Positions 13,801 to 22,900 of a stretch of 64,000 bases of DNA are shown here, in pieces. Position numbers and translations under genes: made by a program. Each line of letters begins with the position of its first letter. Within the stretch, counting starts at the first letter, position 1. The stretch is from Rhytidiadelphus loreus (Eukaryota; Streptophyta; Bryopsida; Hypnales; Hylocomiaceae). A model generated the notes under the pieces. That model did no database searches, was not told the DNA's origin, and saw nothing but the letters and a program-made list of their open reading frames with translations. The DNA is taken from the NCBI GenBank assembly GCA_947034895.1, contig OX344764.1:72025348-72089347 (forward strand), given 5' to 3'.

Positions 13801-13981
13801 GGCCTTGCCAAAGGAAGTAGGGAACTTGTCTTCCTTGACCACTCTAGATTTGAAAGGATGTTCAAGCTTGGTGGCCTTGCCAAAGGAAGTAGGGAACTTG
13901 TCTTCCTTGACCACTCTAAATTTGGAAGGATGTTCAAGCTTGGTGGCCTTGCCAATGGAAGTAGGAACTTGTCTTCCTTGA
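2..13981 (+). CDS. LRR open segment 1, about 194 repeats, 5' partial
   Basis: This is an uninterrupted LRR frame that enters from the left edge. It begins mid-array, with no Met start, no signal peptide and no other domain. Nearly every residue belongs to a 24-residue LRR. Common turn types are LDLNDC, LNLEGC and LYLKGC; rarer ones are LLLKGC, LDLIGC, LDLTDC and LNLRLC. The Trp-containing end PMEVWN usually precedes LYLKGC. The segment ends because one G is missing at 13964-13965 (GTAGGA where other units have GTAGGGA), so the last residues become VGTCLP before a stop. About 4659 residues is far longer than known plant LRR proteins, which usually have a few dozen repeats at most. It is either part of a giant LRR protein or a long pseudogene fragment kept open because the unit has no stop in this frame. 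Confidence 0.75.
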   Translation: MSSLTTLDLEGCSSLVALPKEVGNLSSLTTLDLNDCSSLVALPKEVGNLSSLTTQDLNDCSSLVALPKEVGNLSSLTTLNLNDCSSLVALPMEVGNLSSLTTLNLEGCSSLVALPKEVGNLSSLTTLDLNDCSSLVALPMEVWNLSSLTTLYLKGCSSLVALPMEVWNLSSLTTLYLKGCSSLVALLKDVGNLSSLTTLNLNDCSSLVALPMEIWNLSSLTTLYLKGCSSLEALPMEVWNLSSLTTLYFKGCSSLVALPKEVGNLSSLTTLYLNYCSSVVALPKEVENLSSLTSLDLNDCSSLVALPMEVRNLSSLTTLDLNDCSSLVALPMEVGNLSSLTILDLEGCSSLVALLKEVGNLSSLTTLDLTDCSSLVALPMEIWNLSSLTTLYLKGCSSLVALPMEVWNLSSLTTLYLEGCSSLVALPKEVGNLSSLTTLNLEGCSSLVALPMEVGNLSSLTTLNLEGCSSLVALLMEVGNLPSLTTLDLNDCSSLVALPMEVGNLSSLTTLNLKGCSSLVALPEELGNLSSLTTLNLRLCSSLVAFPEEVGNLSSLTTLDLEGCSSFVALLKEVGNLSSLTTLDLNDWSSLVTLPKEVGNLSSLTTLNLKGCSSLVALPEEVGNLSSLTTLDLEGCSSFVALLKEVGNLSSLTTLDLNDCSSLVALPKEVGNLSSLTTLNLNDCSSLVALPMEVGNLSSLTTLNLEGCSSLVALPKEVGNLSSLTTLDLNDCSSLVALPMEVWNLSSLTTLYLIGCSSLVALPMEVGNLSSLTTLNLEGCSSLVALPKEVGNLSSLTTLDLNDCSSLVALPMEVGNLSSLTTLDLEGCSSLVALPKEVGNLSSLTTLNLEGCSSLVALPKEVGNLSSLTTLDLNECSSLVALPMEVGNLSSLTTLNLEGCSSLVALPKEVGNLSSLTTLDLNDCSSLVALPMEVGNLSSLTTLNLEGCSSLVALPKEVGNLSSLTTLDLNDCSSLVALPMEVGNLSSLTTLNLEGCSSLVALPKEVGNLSSLTTLNLEGCSSLVALPKEVGNLSSLTTLDLKGCSSLVALPKEVGNLSSLTTLDLNDCSSLVALPMEVGNLSSLTTLNLEGCSSLVALPKEVGNLSSLTTLDLIGCSSLVALPTEVGNLSSLTTLDLEGCSSLVALPNEVGNLSSLTILLLKGCSSLVALPKELGNLSSLTTLNLEGCSSLVALPKEVGNLSSLTTLDLNDCSSLVALPIEVGNLSSLTTLDLNDCSSLVALPMEVGNLSSLTTLNLEGCSSLVALPKEVGNLSSLTTLDLKGCSSLVALPKEVWNLSSLTTLDLNDCSSLVALPMEVGNLSSLTTLNLEGCSSLVALPKEVGNLSSLTTLDLIGCSSLVALPTEVGNLSSLTTLDLEGCSSLVALPNEVGNLSSLTILLLKGCSSLVALPKELGNLSSLTTLNLEGCSSLVALPKEVGNLSSLTTLDLNDCSSLVALPIEVGNLSSLTTLNLEGCSSLVALPMEVGNLSSLTTLDLNDCSSLVALPMEVGNLSSLTTVNLEGCSSLVALPMEVGNLSSLTTLNLEGCSSLVALPKEVGNLSSLTTLDLKGCSSLVALPKEVWNLSSLTTLDLNDCSSLVALPMEVGNLSSLTTLNLEGCSSLVALPKEVGNLSSLTTLDLIGCSSLVALPTEVGNLSSLTTLDLEGCSSLVALPNEVGNLSSLTILLLKGCSSLVALPKELGNLSSLTTLNLEGCSSLVALPMEVRNLSSLTTLDLNDCSSLVALPMEVGNLSSLTILDLEGCSSLVALLKEVGNLSSLTTLDLTDCSSLVALPMEIWNLSSLTTLYLKGCSSLVALPMEVWNLSSLTTLYLEGCSSLVALPKEVGNLSSLTTLNLEGCSSLVALPMEVGNLSSLTTLNLEGCSSLVALLMEVGNLPSLTTLDLNDCSSLVALPMEVGNLSSLTTLNLEGCSSLVALPKEVGNLSSLTTLDLKGCSSLVALPKEVWNLSSLTTLDLNDCSSLVALPMEVGNLSSLTTLNLEGCSSLVALPKEVGNLSSLTTLDLIGCSSLVALPTEVGNLSSLTTLDLEGCSSLVALPNEVGNLSSLTILLLKGCSSLVALPKELGNLSSLTTLNLEGCSSLVALPMEVRNLSSLTTLDLNDCSSLVALPMEVGNLSSLTILDLEGCSSLVALLKEVGNLSSLTTLDLTDCSSLVALPMEIWNLSSLTTLYLKGCSSLVALPMEVWNLSSLTTLYLEGCSSLVALPKEVGNLSSLTTLNLEGCSSLVALPMEVGNLSSLTTLNLEGCSSLVALLMEVGNLPSLTTLDLNDCSSLVALPMEVGNLSSLTTLNLKGCSSLVALPEELGNLSSLTTLNLRLCSSLVAFPEEVGNLSSLTTLDLEGCSSFVALLKEVGNLSSLTTLDLNDWSSLVTLPKEVGNLSSLTTLNLKGCSSLVALPEEVGNLSSLTTLDLEGCSSFVALLKEVGNLSSLTTLDLNDCSSLVALPKEVGNLSSLTTLNLNDCSSLVALPMEVGNLSSLTTLNLEGCSSLVALPKEVGNLSSLTTLDLNDCSSLVALPMEVWNLSSLTTLYLIGCSSLVALPMEVGNLSSLTTLNLEGCSSLVALPKEVGNLSSLTTLDLNDCSSLVALPMEVGNLSSLTTLDLEGCSSLVALPKEVGNLSSLTTLNLEGCSSLVALPKEVGNLSSLTTLDLNDCSSLVALPMEVGNLSSLTTLNLEGCSSLVALPKEVGNLSSLTTLDLNDCSSLVALPMEVGNLSSLTTLNLEGCSSLVALPKEVGNLSSLTTLDLNDCSSLVALPMEVGNLSSLTTLNLEGCSSLVALPKEVGNLSSLTTLNLEGCSSLVALPKEVGNLSSLTTLDLKGCSSLVALPKEVGNLSSLTTLDLNDCSSLVALPMEVGNLSSLTTLNLEGCSSLVALPKEVGNLSSLTTLDLIGCSSLVALPTEVGNLSSLTTLDLEGCSSLVALPNEVGNLSSLTILLLKGCSSLVALPKELGNLSSLTTLNLEGCSSLVALPKEVGNLSSLTTLDLNDCSSLVALPIEVGNLSSLTTLDLNDCSSLVALPMEVGNLSSLTTLNLEGCSSLVALPKEVGNLSSLTTLDLKGCSSLVALPKEVWNLSSLTTLDLNDCSSLVALPKEVGNLSSLTTLNLEGCSSLVALPKEVGNLSSLTTLDLIGCSSLVALPTEVGNLSSLTTLDLEGCSSLVALPNEVGNLSSLTILLLKGCSSLVALPKELGNLSSLTTLNLEGCSSLVALPKEVGNLSSLTTLDLNDCSSLVALPIEVGNLSSLTTLNLEGCSSLVALPMEVGNLSSLTTLDLNDCSSLVALPMEVGNLSSLTTVNLEGCSSLVALLKEVGNLSSLTTLDLYECSSLVALPMEVGNLSSLTTLNLEGCSSLVALPKEVGNLSSLTTLDLNDCSSLVALPIEVGNLSSLTTLNLEGCSSLVALPKEVGNLSSLTTLDLNDCSSLVALPMEVGNLSSLTTLNLEGCSSLVALPKEVGNLSSLTTLDLKGCSSLVALPKEVGNLSSLTTLNLEGCSSLVALPMEVGNLSSLTSLNLEGCSSLVALPKEVGNLSSLTTLDLIGCSSLVALPTEVGNLSSLTTLDLEGCSSLVALPNEVGNLSSLTILLFKGCSSLVALPKELGNLSSLTTLDLIGCSSLVALPEEVGNLSSLTTLDLEGCSSLVALLKEVGNLSSLTTLDLYDCSSLVALPMEVGNLSSLTTLNLEGCSSLVALLKEVGNLSSLTTLDLNDCSSLVALPMEVGNLSSLTTLNLEGCSSLVALLKEVGNLSSLTTLDLNDCSSLVALLKEVGNLSSLTTLDLNDCSSLVALPMEVGNLSSLTTLNLEGCSSLVALPKEVGNLSSLTTLDLNDCSSLVALPMEVGNLSSLTTLDLEGCSSLVALPKEVGNLSSLTTLDLNDCSSLVALPKEVGNLSSLTTQDLNDCSSLVALPKEVGNLSSLTTLNLNDCSSLVALPMEVGNLSSLTTLNLEGCSSLVALPKEVGNLSSLTTLDLNDCSSLVALPMEVWNLSSLTTLYLKGCSSLVALPMEVWNLSSLTTLYLKGCSSLVALLKDVGNLSSLTTLNLNDCSSLVALPMEIWNLSSLTTLYLKGCSSLEALPMEVWNLSSLTTLYFKGCSSLVALPKEVGNLSSLTTLYLNYCSSVVALPKEVENLSSLTSLDLNDCSSLVALPMEVRNLSSLTTLDLNDCSSLVALPMEVGNLSSLTILDLEGCSSLVALLKEVGNLSSLTTLDLTDCSSLVALPMEIWNLSSLTTLYLKGCSSLVALPMEVWNLSSLTTLYLEGCSSLVALPKEVGNLSSLTTLNLEGCSSLVALPMEVGNLSSLTTLNLEGCSSLVALLMEVGNLPSLTTLDLNDCSSLVALPMEVGNLSSLTTLNLKGCSSLVALPEELGNLSSLTTLNLRLCSSLVAFPEEVGNLSSLTTLDLEGCSSFVALLKEVGNLSSLTTLDLNDWSSLVTLPKEVGNLSSLTTLNLKGCSSLVALPEELGNLSSLTTLNLRLCSSLVALPEEVGNLSSLTTLNLEGCSSLVALPMEVGNLSSLTTLYLEGCSSLVALPMEVGNLSSLTTLNLEGCSSLVALPKEVGNSSSLTTLDLNDCSSLVALPKEVGNLSSLTTLDLKGCSSLVALPKEVGNLSSLTTLNLEGCSSLVALPMEVGTCLP
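901..4592 (+). repeat. 3.7-kb duplication, copy at 6301-9992 (75 units apart)
   Basis: The two blocks match over about 3.69 kb at an offset of 5400 bp. I saw only a few substitutions (for example NEC versus NDC at 2635, and TTCTTTGACC versus TTCGTTGACC at 4042/9442). Shared private variants (GCCCTGCC with CACTGTAAA at 4515-4560 and 9915-9960) show that this is one event, not general repeat similarity. Confidence 0.9.
3202..6369 (+). repeat. Serially duplicated 6-LRR block marked by LLLKGC
   Basis: A block with ACGGAAGTAGGG, then CGAAGTAGGG, then ACTATTCTACTTTTG recurs at 3202, 3922, 4786 and 5938, at steps of 10, 12 and 16 units. It occurs again at 8602 and 9322 inside the 3.7-kb duplication, and in altered form near 10.7 kb. 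It encodes PTEVGN, PNEVGN and SSLTILLLKGC in order. Confidence 0.85.
13964..13965 (+). other. Frameshift: 1-nt deletion in the LRR frame
   Basis: The end of this unit reads GTAGGAAC instead of GTAGGGAAC. One base of the G run is missing and the LRR frame moves by one. The repeats to the right are normal, so this is a point lesion or a base-call error in a homopolymer, not a break in the array. Confidence 0.85.
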
Positions 13982-16900
13982 CCACACTAAATTTGGAAGG
14001 ATGTTCAAGCTTGGTGGCCTTGCCAAAGGAAGTAGGGAACTCGTCTTCTTTGACCACTCTAGATTTGAATGATTGTTCAAGCTTGGTGGCCTTGCCAAAG
14101 GAAGTAGGGAACTTGTCTTCCTTGACCACTCTAGATTTGCGTTTGTGTTCAAGCTTGGTGGCCTTGCCAGAGGAAGTAGGGAACTTGTCTTCCTTGACCA
14201 CTCTAAATTTGGAAGGATGTTCAAGCTTGGTGGCCTTGCCAATGGAGGTAGGGAACTTGTCTTCCTTGACCACTCTAAATTTGGAAGGATGTTCAAGCTT
14301 GGTGGCCTTGCCAAAGGAAGTAGGGAACTCGTCTTCTTTGACCACTCTAGATTTGAATGATTGTTCAAGCTTGGTGGCCTTGCCAAAGGAAGTAGGGAAC
14401 TTGTCTTCCTTGACCACTCTAGATTTGGAAGGATGTTCAAGCTTGGTGGCTTTGCTAAAGGAAGTAGGGAACTTGTCTTCCTTGACCACTCTAGATTTGA
14501 ATGATTGTTCAAGCTTGGTGGCCTTGCCAAAGGAAGAAGGGAACTTGTCTTCCTTGACCACTCTAGATTTGAATGATTGTTCAAGCTTGGTGGCCTTGCC
14601 AATGGAAGTAGGGAACTTGTCTTCCTTGACCACTCTAGATTTGAATGATTGTTCAAGCTTGGTGGCCTTGCCAATGGAAGTAGGGAACTTGTCTTCCTTG
14701 ACCACTCTAGATTTGGAAGGATGTTCAAGCTTGGTGGCTTTGCTAAAGGAAGTAGGGAACTTGTCTTCCTTGACCACTCTAGATTTGAATGATTGTTCAA
14801 GCTTGGTGGCCTTGCCAAAGGAAGAAGGGAACTTGTCTTCCTTGACCACTCTAGATTTGAATGATTGTTCAAGCTTGGTGGCCTTGCCAATGGAAGTAGG
14901 GAACTTGTCTTCCTTGACCACTCTAGATTTGAATGATTGTTCAAGCTTGGTGGCCTTGCCAAAGGAAGTAGGGAACTTGTCTTCCTTGACCACTTTCTAT
15001 TTGAATGATTGTTCAAGCTTGGTGGCCTTGCCAATGGAAGTAGGGAACTTGTCTTCCTTGACCACTCTAAATTTGGAAGGATGTTCAAGCTTGGTGGCCT
15101 TGCCAGAGGAAGTAGGGAACTTGTCTTCCTTGACCACTCTAGATTTGAATGATTGTTCAAGCTTGGTGGCCTTGCCAATGGAAGTTTGGAACTTGTCTTC
15201 CTTGACCACTCTCTATTTGAAAGGATGTTCAAGCTTGGTGGCCTTGCCAATGGAAGTTTGGAACTTGTCTTCCTTGACCACTCTCTATTTGGAAGGATGT
15301 TCAAGCTTGGTGGCCTTGCCAAAGGAAGTAGGGAACTTGTCTTCCTTGACCACTCTAAATTTGGAAGGATGTTCAAGCTTGGTGGCCTTGCCAATGGAGG
15401 TAGGGAACTTGTCTTCCTTGACCACTCTAAATTTGGAAGGATGTTCAAGCTTGGTGGCCTTGCTAATGGAAGTAGGGAACTTGTCTTCCTTGACCACTCT
15501 AGATTTGAATGATTGTTCAAGCTTGGTGGCCTTGCCAATGGAAGTAGGGAACTTGTCTTCCTTGAGCACTCTAAATTTGAAAGGATGTTCAAGCTTGGTG
15601 GCCTTGCCAGTGGAACTAGGGAACTTGTCTTCCTTGACCACACTAAATTTGAATGATTGTTCAAGCTTGGTGGCCTTGCCAATGGAAGTAGGGAATTTGT
15701 CTTCCTTGACCACTCTAAATTTGGAAGGATGTTCAAGCTTGGTGGCCTTGCCAATGGAAGTAGGGAACTTGTCTTCCTTGACCACTCTAGATTTGAATGA
15801 TTGTTCAAGCTTGGTGGCCTTGCCAAAGGAAGTAGGGAACTTGTCTTCCTTGACCACTCTAAATTTGAATGGTTGTTCAAGCTTGGTGGCCTTGCCAATG
15901 GAAGTAGGGAATTTGTCTTCCTTGACCACTCTAAATTTGGAAGGATGTTCAAGCTTGGTGGCCTTGCCAAAGGAAGTAGGGAACTCGTCTTCCTTGACCA
16001 CTCTAGATTTGAATGATTGTTCAAGCTTGGTGGCCTTGCCAAAGGAAGTAGGGAACTTGTCTTCCTTGACCACTCTAGATTTGAAAGGATGTTCAAGCTT
16101 GGTGGCCTTGCCAAAGGAAGTAGGGAACTTGTCTTCCTTGACCACTCTAGATTTGAATGATTGTTCAAGCTTGGTGGCCTTGCCAAAGGAAGTAGGGAAC
16201 TTGTCTTCCTTGACCACTCTAAATTTGAATGGTTGTTCAAGCTTGGTGGCCTTGCCAATGGAAGTAGGGAATTTGTCTTCCTTGACCACTCTAAATTTGG
16301 AAGGATGTTCAAGCTTGGTGGCCTTGCCAAAGGAAGTAGGGAACTCGTCTTCGTTGACCACTCTAGATTTGAATGATTGTTCAAGCTTGGTGGCCTTGCC
16401 AATGGAAGTTTGGAACTTGTCTTCCTTGACCACTCTCTATTTGAAAGGATGTTCAAGCTTGGTGGCCTTGCCAATGGAAGTTTGGAACTTGTCTTCCTTG
16501 ACCACTCTCTATTTGAAAGGATGTTCAAGCTTGGTGGCCTTGCTAAAGGAAGTAGGGAACTTGTCTTCCTTGACCACTCTAAATTTGGAAGGATGTTCAA
16601 GCTTGGTGGCCTTGCCAATGGAAGTAGGGAACTTGTCTTCCTTGACCACTCTAAATTTGAAAGGATGTTCAAGCTTGGTGGCCTTGCCAGTGGAACTAGG
16701 GAACTTGTCTTCCTTGACCACACTAAATTTGAATGATTGTTCAAGCTTGGTGGCCTTGCCAATGGAAGTAGGGAACTTGTCTTCCTTGACCACTCTAAAT
16801 TTGCGTTTGTGTTCAAGCTTGGTGGCCTTGCCAGAGGAAGTAGGGAACTTGTCTTCCTTGACCACTCTAGATTTGGAAGGATGTTCAAGCTTTGTGGCCT

Positions 16901-19900
16901 TGCTAAAGGAAGTAGGGAACTTGTCTTCCTTGACCACTCTAGATTTGAATGATTGTTCAAGCTTGGTGGCCTTGCCAAAAGAAGTAGGGAACTTGTCTTC
17001 CTTGACCACTCTAAATTTGAAAGGATGTTCAAGCTTGGTGGCCTTGCCAGTGGAACTAGGGAACTTGTCTTCCTTGACCACACTAAATTTGAATGATTGT
17101 TCAAGCTTGGTGTCCTTGCCAATGGAAGTAGGGAATTTGTCTTCCTTGACCACTCTAAATTTGGAAGGATGTTCAAGCTTGGTGGCCTTGCCAAAGGAAG
17201 TAGGGAACTTGTCTTCCTTGACCACTCTAGATTTGAATGATTGTTCAAGCTTGGTGGCCTTGCCAATGGAAGTAGGGAACTTGTCTTCCTTGACCACTCT
17301 AGATTTGAATGATTGTTCAAGCTTGGTGGCCTTGCCAATGGAAGTTTGGAACTTGTCTTCCTTGACCACTCTCTATTTGAAAGGATGTTCAAGCTTGGTG
17401 GCCTTGCCAATGGAAGTTTGGAACTTGTCTTCCTTGACCACTCTCTATTTGAAAGGATGTTCAAGCTTGGTGGCCTTGCTAAAGGATGTAGGGAACTTGT
17501 CTTCCTTGACCACTCTAAATTTGAATGATTGTTCAAGCTTGGTGGCCTTGCCAATGGAAATTTGGAACTTGTCTTCCTTGACCACTCTCTATTTGAAAGG
17601 ATGTTCAAGCTTGGTGGCCTTGCCAATGGAAGTTTGGAACTTGTCTTCCTTGACCACTCTCTATTTCAAAGGATGTTCAAGCTTGGTGGCCTTGCCAAAG
17701 GAAGTAGGGAACTTGTCTTCCTTGACCACTCTCTATTTGAATTATTGTTCAAGCGTGGTGGCCTTGCCAAAGGAAGTAGAGAACTTGTCTTCCTTGACCT
17801 CTCTAGATTTGAATGATTGTTCAAGCTTGGTGGCCTTGCCAATGGAAGTACGGAACTTGTCTTCCTTGACCACTCTAGATTTGAATGATTGTTCAAGCTT
17901 GGTGGCCTTGCCAATGGAAGTAGGGAACTTGTCTTCCTTGACCACTCTAGATTTGGAAGGATGTTCAAGCTTGGTGGCCTTGCTAAAGGAAGTAGGGAAC
18001 TTGTCTTCCTTGACCACTCTAGATTTGAATGATTGTTCAAGTTTGGTGGCCTTGCCAAAGGAAGAAGGGAACTTGTCTTCCTTGACCACTTTAGATTTGA
18101 ATGATTGTTCAAGCTTGGTGGCCTTGCCAATGGAAGTAGGGAATTTGTCTTCCTTGACCACTCTAAATTTGGAAGGATGTTCAAGCTTGGTGGCCTTGCC
18201 AAAGGAAGTAGGGAACTTGTCTTCCTTGACCACTTTCTATTTGAATGATTGTTCAAGCTTGGTGGCCTTGCCAATGGAAGTAGGGAACTTGTCTTCCTTG
18301 ACCACTCTAAATTTGGAAGGATGTTCAAGCTTGGTGGCCTTGCCAGAGGAAGTAGGGAACTTGTCTTCCTTGACCACTCTAGATTTGAATGATTGTTCAA
18401 GCTTGGTGGCCTTGCCAATGGAAGTTTGGAACTTGTCTTCCTTGACCACTCTCTATTTGAAAGGATGTTCAAGCTTGGTGGCCTTGCCAATGGAAGTTTG
18501 GAACTTGTCTTCCTTGACCACTCTCTATTTGGAAGGATGTTCAAGCTTGGTGGCCTTGCCAAAGGAAGTAGGGAACTTGTCTTCCTTGACCACTCTAAAT
18601 TTGGAAGGATGTTCAAGCTTGGTGGCCTTGCCAATGGAGGTAGGGAACTTGTCTTCCTTGACCACTCTAAATTTGGAAGGATGTTCAAGCTTGGTGGCCT
18701 TGCTAATGGAAGTAGGGAACTTGTCTTCCTTGACCACTCTAGATTTGAATGATTGTTCAAGCTTGGTGGCCTTGCCAATGGAAGTAGGGAACTTGTCTTC
18801 CTTGACCACTCTAAATTTGAAAGGATGTTCAAGCTTGGTGGCCTTGCCAGAGAAACTAGGGAACTTGTCTTCCTTGACCACTCTAAATTTGCGTTTGTGT
18901 TCAAGCTTGGTGGCCTTGCCAGAGGAAGTAGGGAACTTGTCTTCCTTGACCACTCTAGATTTGGAAGGATGTTCAAGATTTGTGGCCTTGCTAAAGGAAG
19001 TAGGGAACTTGTCTTCCTTGACCACTCTAGATTTGAATGATTGTTCAAGCTTGGTGGCCTTGCCAAAAGAAGTAGGGAACTTGTCTTCCTTGACCACTCT
19101 AAATTTGAAAGGATGTTCAAGCTTGGTGGCCTTGCCAGAGGAACTAGGGAACTTGTCTTCCTTGACCACTCTAAATTTGCGTTTGTATTCAAGCTTGGTG
19201 GCCTTGCCAGAGGAAGTAGGGAACTTGTCTTCCTTGACCACTCTAGATTTGAATGATTGTTCAAGCTTGGTGGCCTTGCCAAAGGAACTAGGGAACTTGT
19301 CTTCCTTGACCACTCTAGATTTGGAAGGATGTTCAAGCTTTGTGGCCTTGCTAAAGGAAGTAGGGAACTTGTCTTCCTTGACCACTCTAAATTTGGAAGG
19401 ATGTTCAAGCTTGGTGGCCTTGCCAAAGGAAGTAGGGAACTCGTCTTCTTTGACCACTCTAGATTTGAATGATTGTTCAAGCTTGGTGGCCTTGCCAAAG
19501 GAAGTAGGGAACTTGTCTTCCTTGACCACTCTAGATTTGAAAGGATGTTCAAGCTTGGTGGCCTTGCCAAAGGAAGTAGGGAACTTGTCTTCCTTGACCA
19601 CTCTAGATTTGAATGATTGTTCAAGCTTGGTGGCCTTGCCAATGGAAGTTTGGAACTTGTCTTCCTTGACCACTCTCTATTTGAAAGGATGTTCAAGCTT
19701 GGTGGCCTTGCCAATGGAAGTTTGGAACTTGTCTTCCTTGACCACTCTCTATTTCAAAGGATGTTCAAGCTTGGTGGCCTTGCTAAAGGAAGTAGGGAAC
19801 TTGTCTTCCTTGACCACTCTAAATTTGAATGATTGTTCAAGCTTGGTGGCCTTGCCAATGGAAATTTGGAACTTGTCTTCCTTGACCACTCTCTATTTGA

Positions 19901-22900
19901 AAGGATGTTCAAGCTTGGTGGCCTTGCCAATGGAAGTTTGGAACTTGTCTTCCTTGACCACTCTCTATTTCAAAGGATGTTCAAGCTTGGTGGCCTTGCC
20001 AATGGAAGTTTGGAACTTGTCTTCCTTGACCACTCTCTATTTGGAAGGATGTTCAAGCTTGGTGGCCTTGCCAAAGGAAGTAGGGAACTTGTCTTCCTTG
20101 ACCACTCTAAATTTGGAAGGATGTTCAAGCTTGGTGGCCTTGCCAGAGGAAGTAGGGAACTTGTCTTCCTTGACCACTCTAGATTTGAATGATTGTTCAA
20201 GCTTGGTGGCCTTGCCAATGGAAGTTTGGAACTTGTCTTCCTTGACCACTCTCTATTTGAAAGGATGTTCAAGCTTGGTGGCCTTGCCAATGGAAGTTTG
20301 GAACTTGTCTTCCTTGACCACTCTCTATTTGGAAGGATGTTCAAGCTTGGTGGCCTTGCCAAAGGAAGTAGGGAACTTGTCTTCCTGGACCACTCTAGAT
20401 TTGAATGATTGTTCAAGCTTGGTGGCCTTGCCAATGGAAGTAGGGAACTTGTCTTCCTTGACCACTCTAGATTTGGAAGGATGTTCAAGCTTGGTGGCCT
20501 TGCTAAAGGAAGTAGGGAACTTGTCTTCCTTGACCACTCTAGATTTGAATGATTGTTCAAGTTTGGTGGCCTTGCCAAAGGAAGAAGGGAACTTGTCTTC
20601 CTTGACCACTCTAGATTTGAATGATTGTTCAAGCTTGGTGGCCTTGCCAATGGAAGTAGGGAATTTGTCTTCCTTGACCACTCTAAATTTGGAAGGATGT
20701 TCAAGCTTGGTGGCCTTGCCAAAGGAAGTAGGGAACTTGTCTTCCTTGACCACTTTCTATTTGAATGATTGTTCAAGCTTGGTGGCCTTGCCAATGGAAG
20801 TAGGGAACTTGTCTTCCTTGACCACTCTAAATTTGGAAGGATGTTCAAGCTTGGTGGCCTTGCCAGAGGAAGTAGGGAACTTGTCTTCCTTGACCACTCT
20901 AGATTTGAATGATTGTTCAAGCTTGGTGGCCTTGCCAATGGAAGTTTGGAACTTGTCTTCCTTGACCACTCTCTATTTGAAAGGATGTTCAAGCTTGGTG
21001 GCCTTGCCAATGGAAGTTTGGAACTTGTCTTCCTTGACCACTCTCTATTTGGAAGGATGTTCAAGCTTGGTGGCCTTGCCAAAGGAAGTAGGGAACTTGT
21101 CTTCCTTGACCACTCTAAATTTGGAAGGATGTTCAAGCTTGGTGGCCTTGCCAATGGAGGTAGGGAACTTGTCTTCCTTGACCACTCTAAATTTGGAAGG
21201 ATGTTCAAGCTTGGTGGCCTTGCTAATGGAAGTAGGGAACTTGCCTTCCTTGACCACTCTAGATTTGAATGATTGTTCAAGCTTGGTGGCCTTGCCAATG
21301 GAAGTAGGGAACTTGTCTTCCTTGACCACTCTAAATTTGAAAGGATGTTCAAGCTTGGTGGCCTTGCCAGAGGAACTAGGGAACTTGTCTTCCTTGACCA
21401 CTCTAAATTTGCGTTTGTGTTCAAGCTTGGTGGCCTTGCCAGAGGAAGTAGGGAACTTGTCTTCCTTGACCACTTTAGATTTGGAAGGATGTTCAAGCTT
21501 TGTGGCCTTGCTAAAGGAAGTAGGGAACTTGTCTTCCTTGACCACTCTAGATTTGAATGATTGGTCAAGCTTGGTGGCCTTGCCAAAAGAAGTAGGGAAC
21601 TTGTCTTCCTTGACCACTCTAAATTTGAAAGGATGTTCAAGCTTGGTGGCCTTGCCAGAGGAAGTAGGGAACTTGTCTTCCTTGACCACTCTAAATTTGC
21701 GTTTGTGTTCAAGCTTGGTGGCCTTGCTAGAGGAAGTAGGGAACTTGTCTTCCTTGACCACTCTAGATTTGAATGATTGTTCAAGCTTGGTGGCCTTGCC
21801 AAAGGAACTAGGGAACTTGTCTTCCTTGACCACTCTAGATTTGGAAGGATGTTCAAGCTTTGTGGCCTTGCTAAAGGAAGTAGGGAACCTGTCTTCCTTG
21901 ACCACTCTAGATTTGAATGATTGGTCAAGCTTGGTGGCCTTGCCAAAAGAAGTAGGGAACTTGTCTTCCTTGACCACTCTAAATTTGAAAGGATGTTCAA
22001 GCTTGGTGGCCTTGCCAGAGGAAGTAGGGAACTTGTCTTCCTTGACCACTCTAAATTTGCGTTTGTGTTCAAGCTTGGTGGCCTTGCTAGAGGAAGTAGG
22101 GAACTTGTCTTCCTTGACCACTCTAGATTTGAATGATTGTTCAAGCTTGGTGGCCTTGCCAAAGGAACTAGGGAACTTGTCTTCCTTGACCACTCTAGAT
22201 TTGGAAGGATGTTCAAGCTTTGTGGCCTTGCTAAAGGAAGTAGGGAACCTGTCTTCCTTGACCACTCTAGATTTGAATGATTGGTCAAGCTTGGTGGCCT
22301 TGCCAAAAGAAGTAGGGAACTTGTCTTCCTTGACCACTCTAAATTTGAAAGGATGTTCAAGCTTGGTGGCCTTGCCAGAGGAAGTAGGGAACTTGTCTTC
22401 CTTGACCACTCTAAATTTGCGTTTGTGTTCAAGCTTGGTGGCCTTGCCAGAGGAAGTAGGGAACTTGTCTTCCTTGACCACTCTAGATTTGAATGATTGT
22501 TCAAGCTTGGTGGCCTTGCCAAAGGAACTAGGGAACTTGTCTTCCTTGACCACTCTAGATTTGGAAGGATGTTCAAGCTTTGTGGCCTTGCTAAAGGAAG
22601 TAGGGAACTTGTCTTCCTTGACCACTCTAAATTCGGAAGGATGTTCAAGCTTGGTGGCCTTGCCAAAGGAAGTAGGGAACTCGTCTTCTTTGACCACTCT
22701 AGATTTGAATGATTGTTCAAGCTTGGTGGCCTTGCCAAAGGAAGTAGGGAACTTGTCTTCCTTGACCACTCTAGATTTGAAAGGATGTTCAAGCTTGGTG
22801 GCCTTGCTAAAGGAAGTAGGGAACTTGTCTTCCTTGACCACTCTAGATTTGAATGATTGTTCAAGCTTGGTGGCCTTGCCAATGGAAGTTTGGAACTTGT

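Noticed and set aside
13786..13965. ATG at 13786 as start of a new gene
   Set aside because: The first 60 codons are the shifted frame (FKLGGLAKGSRELVFLDHS) of ordinary units. The LRR frame is entered only through the deletion at 13964-13965.
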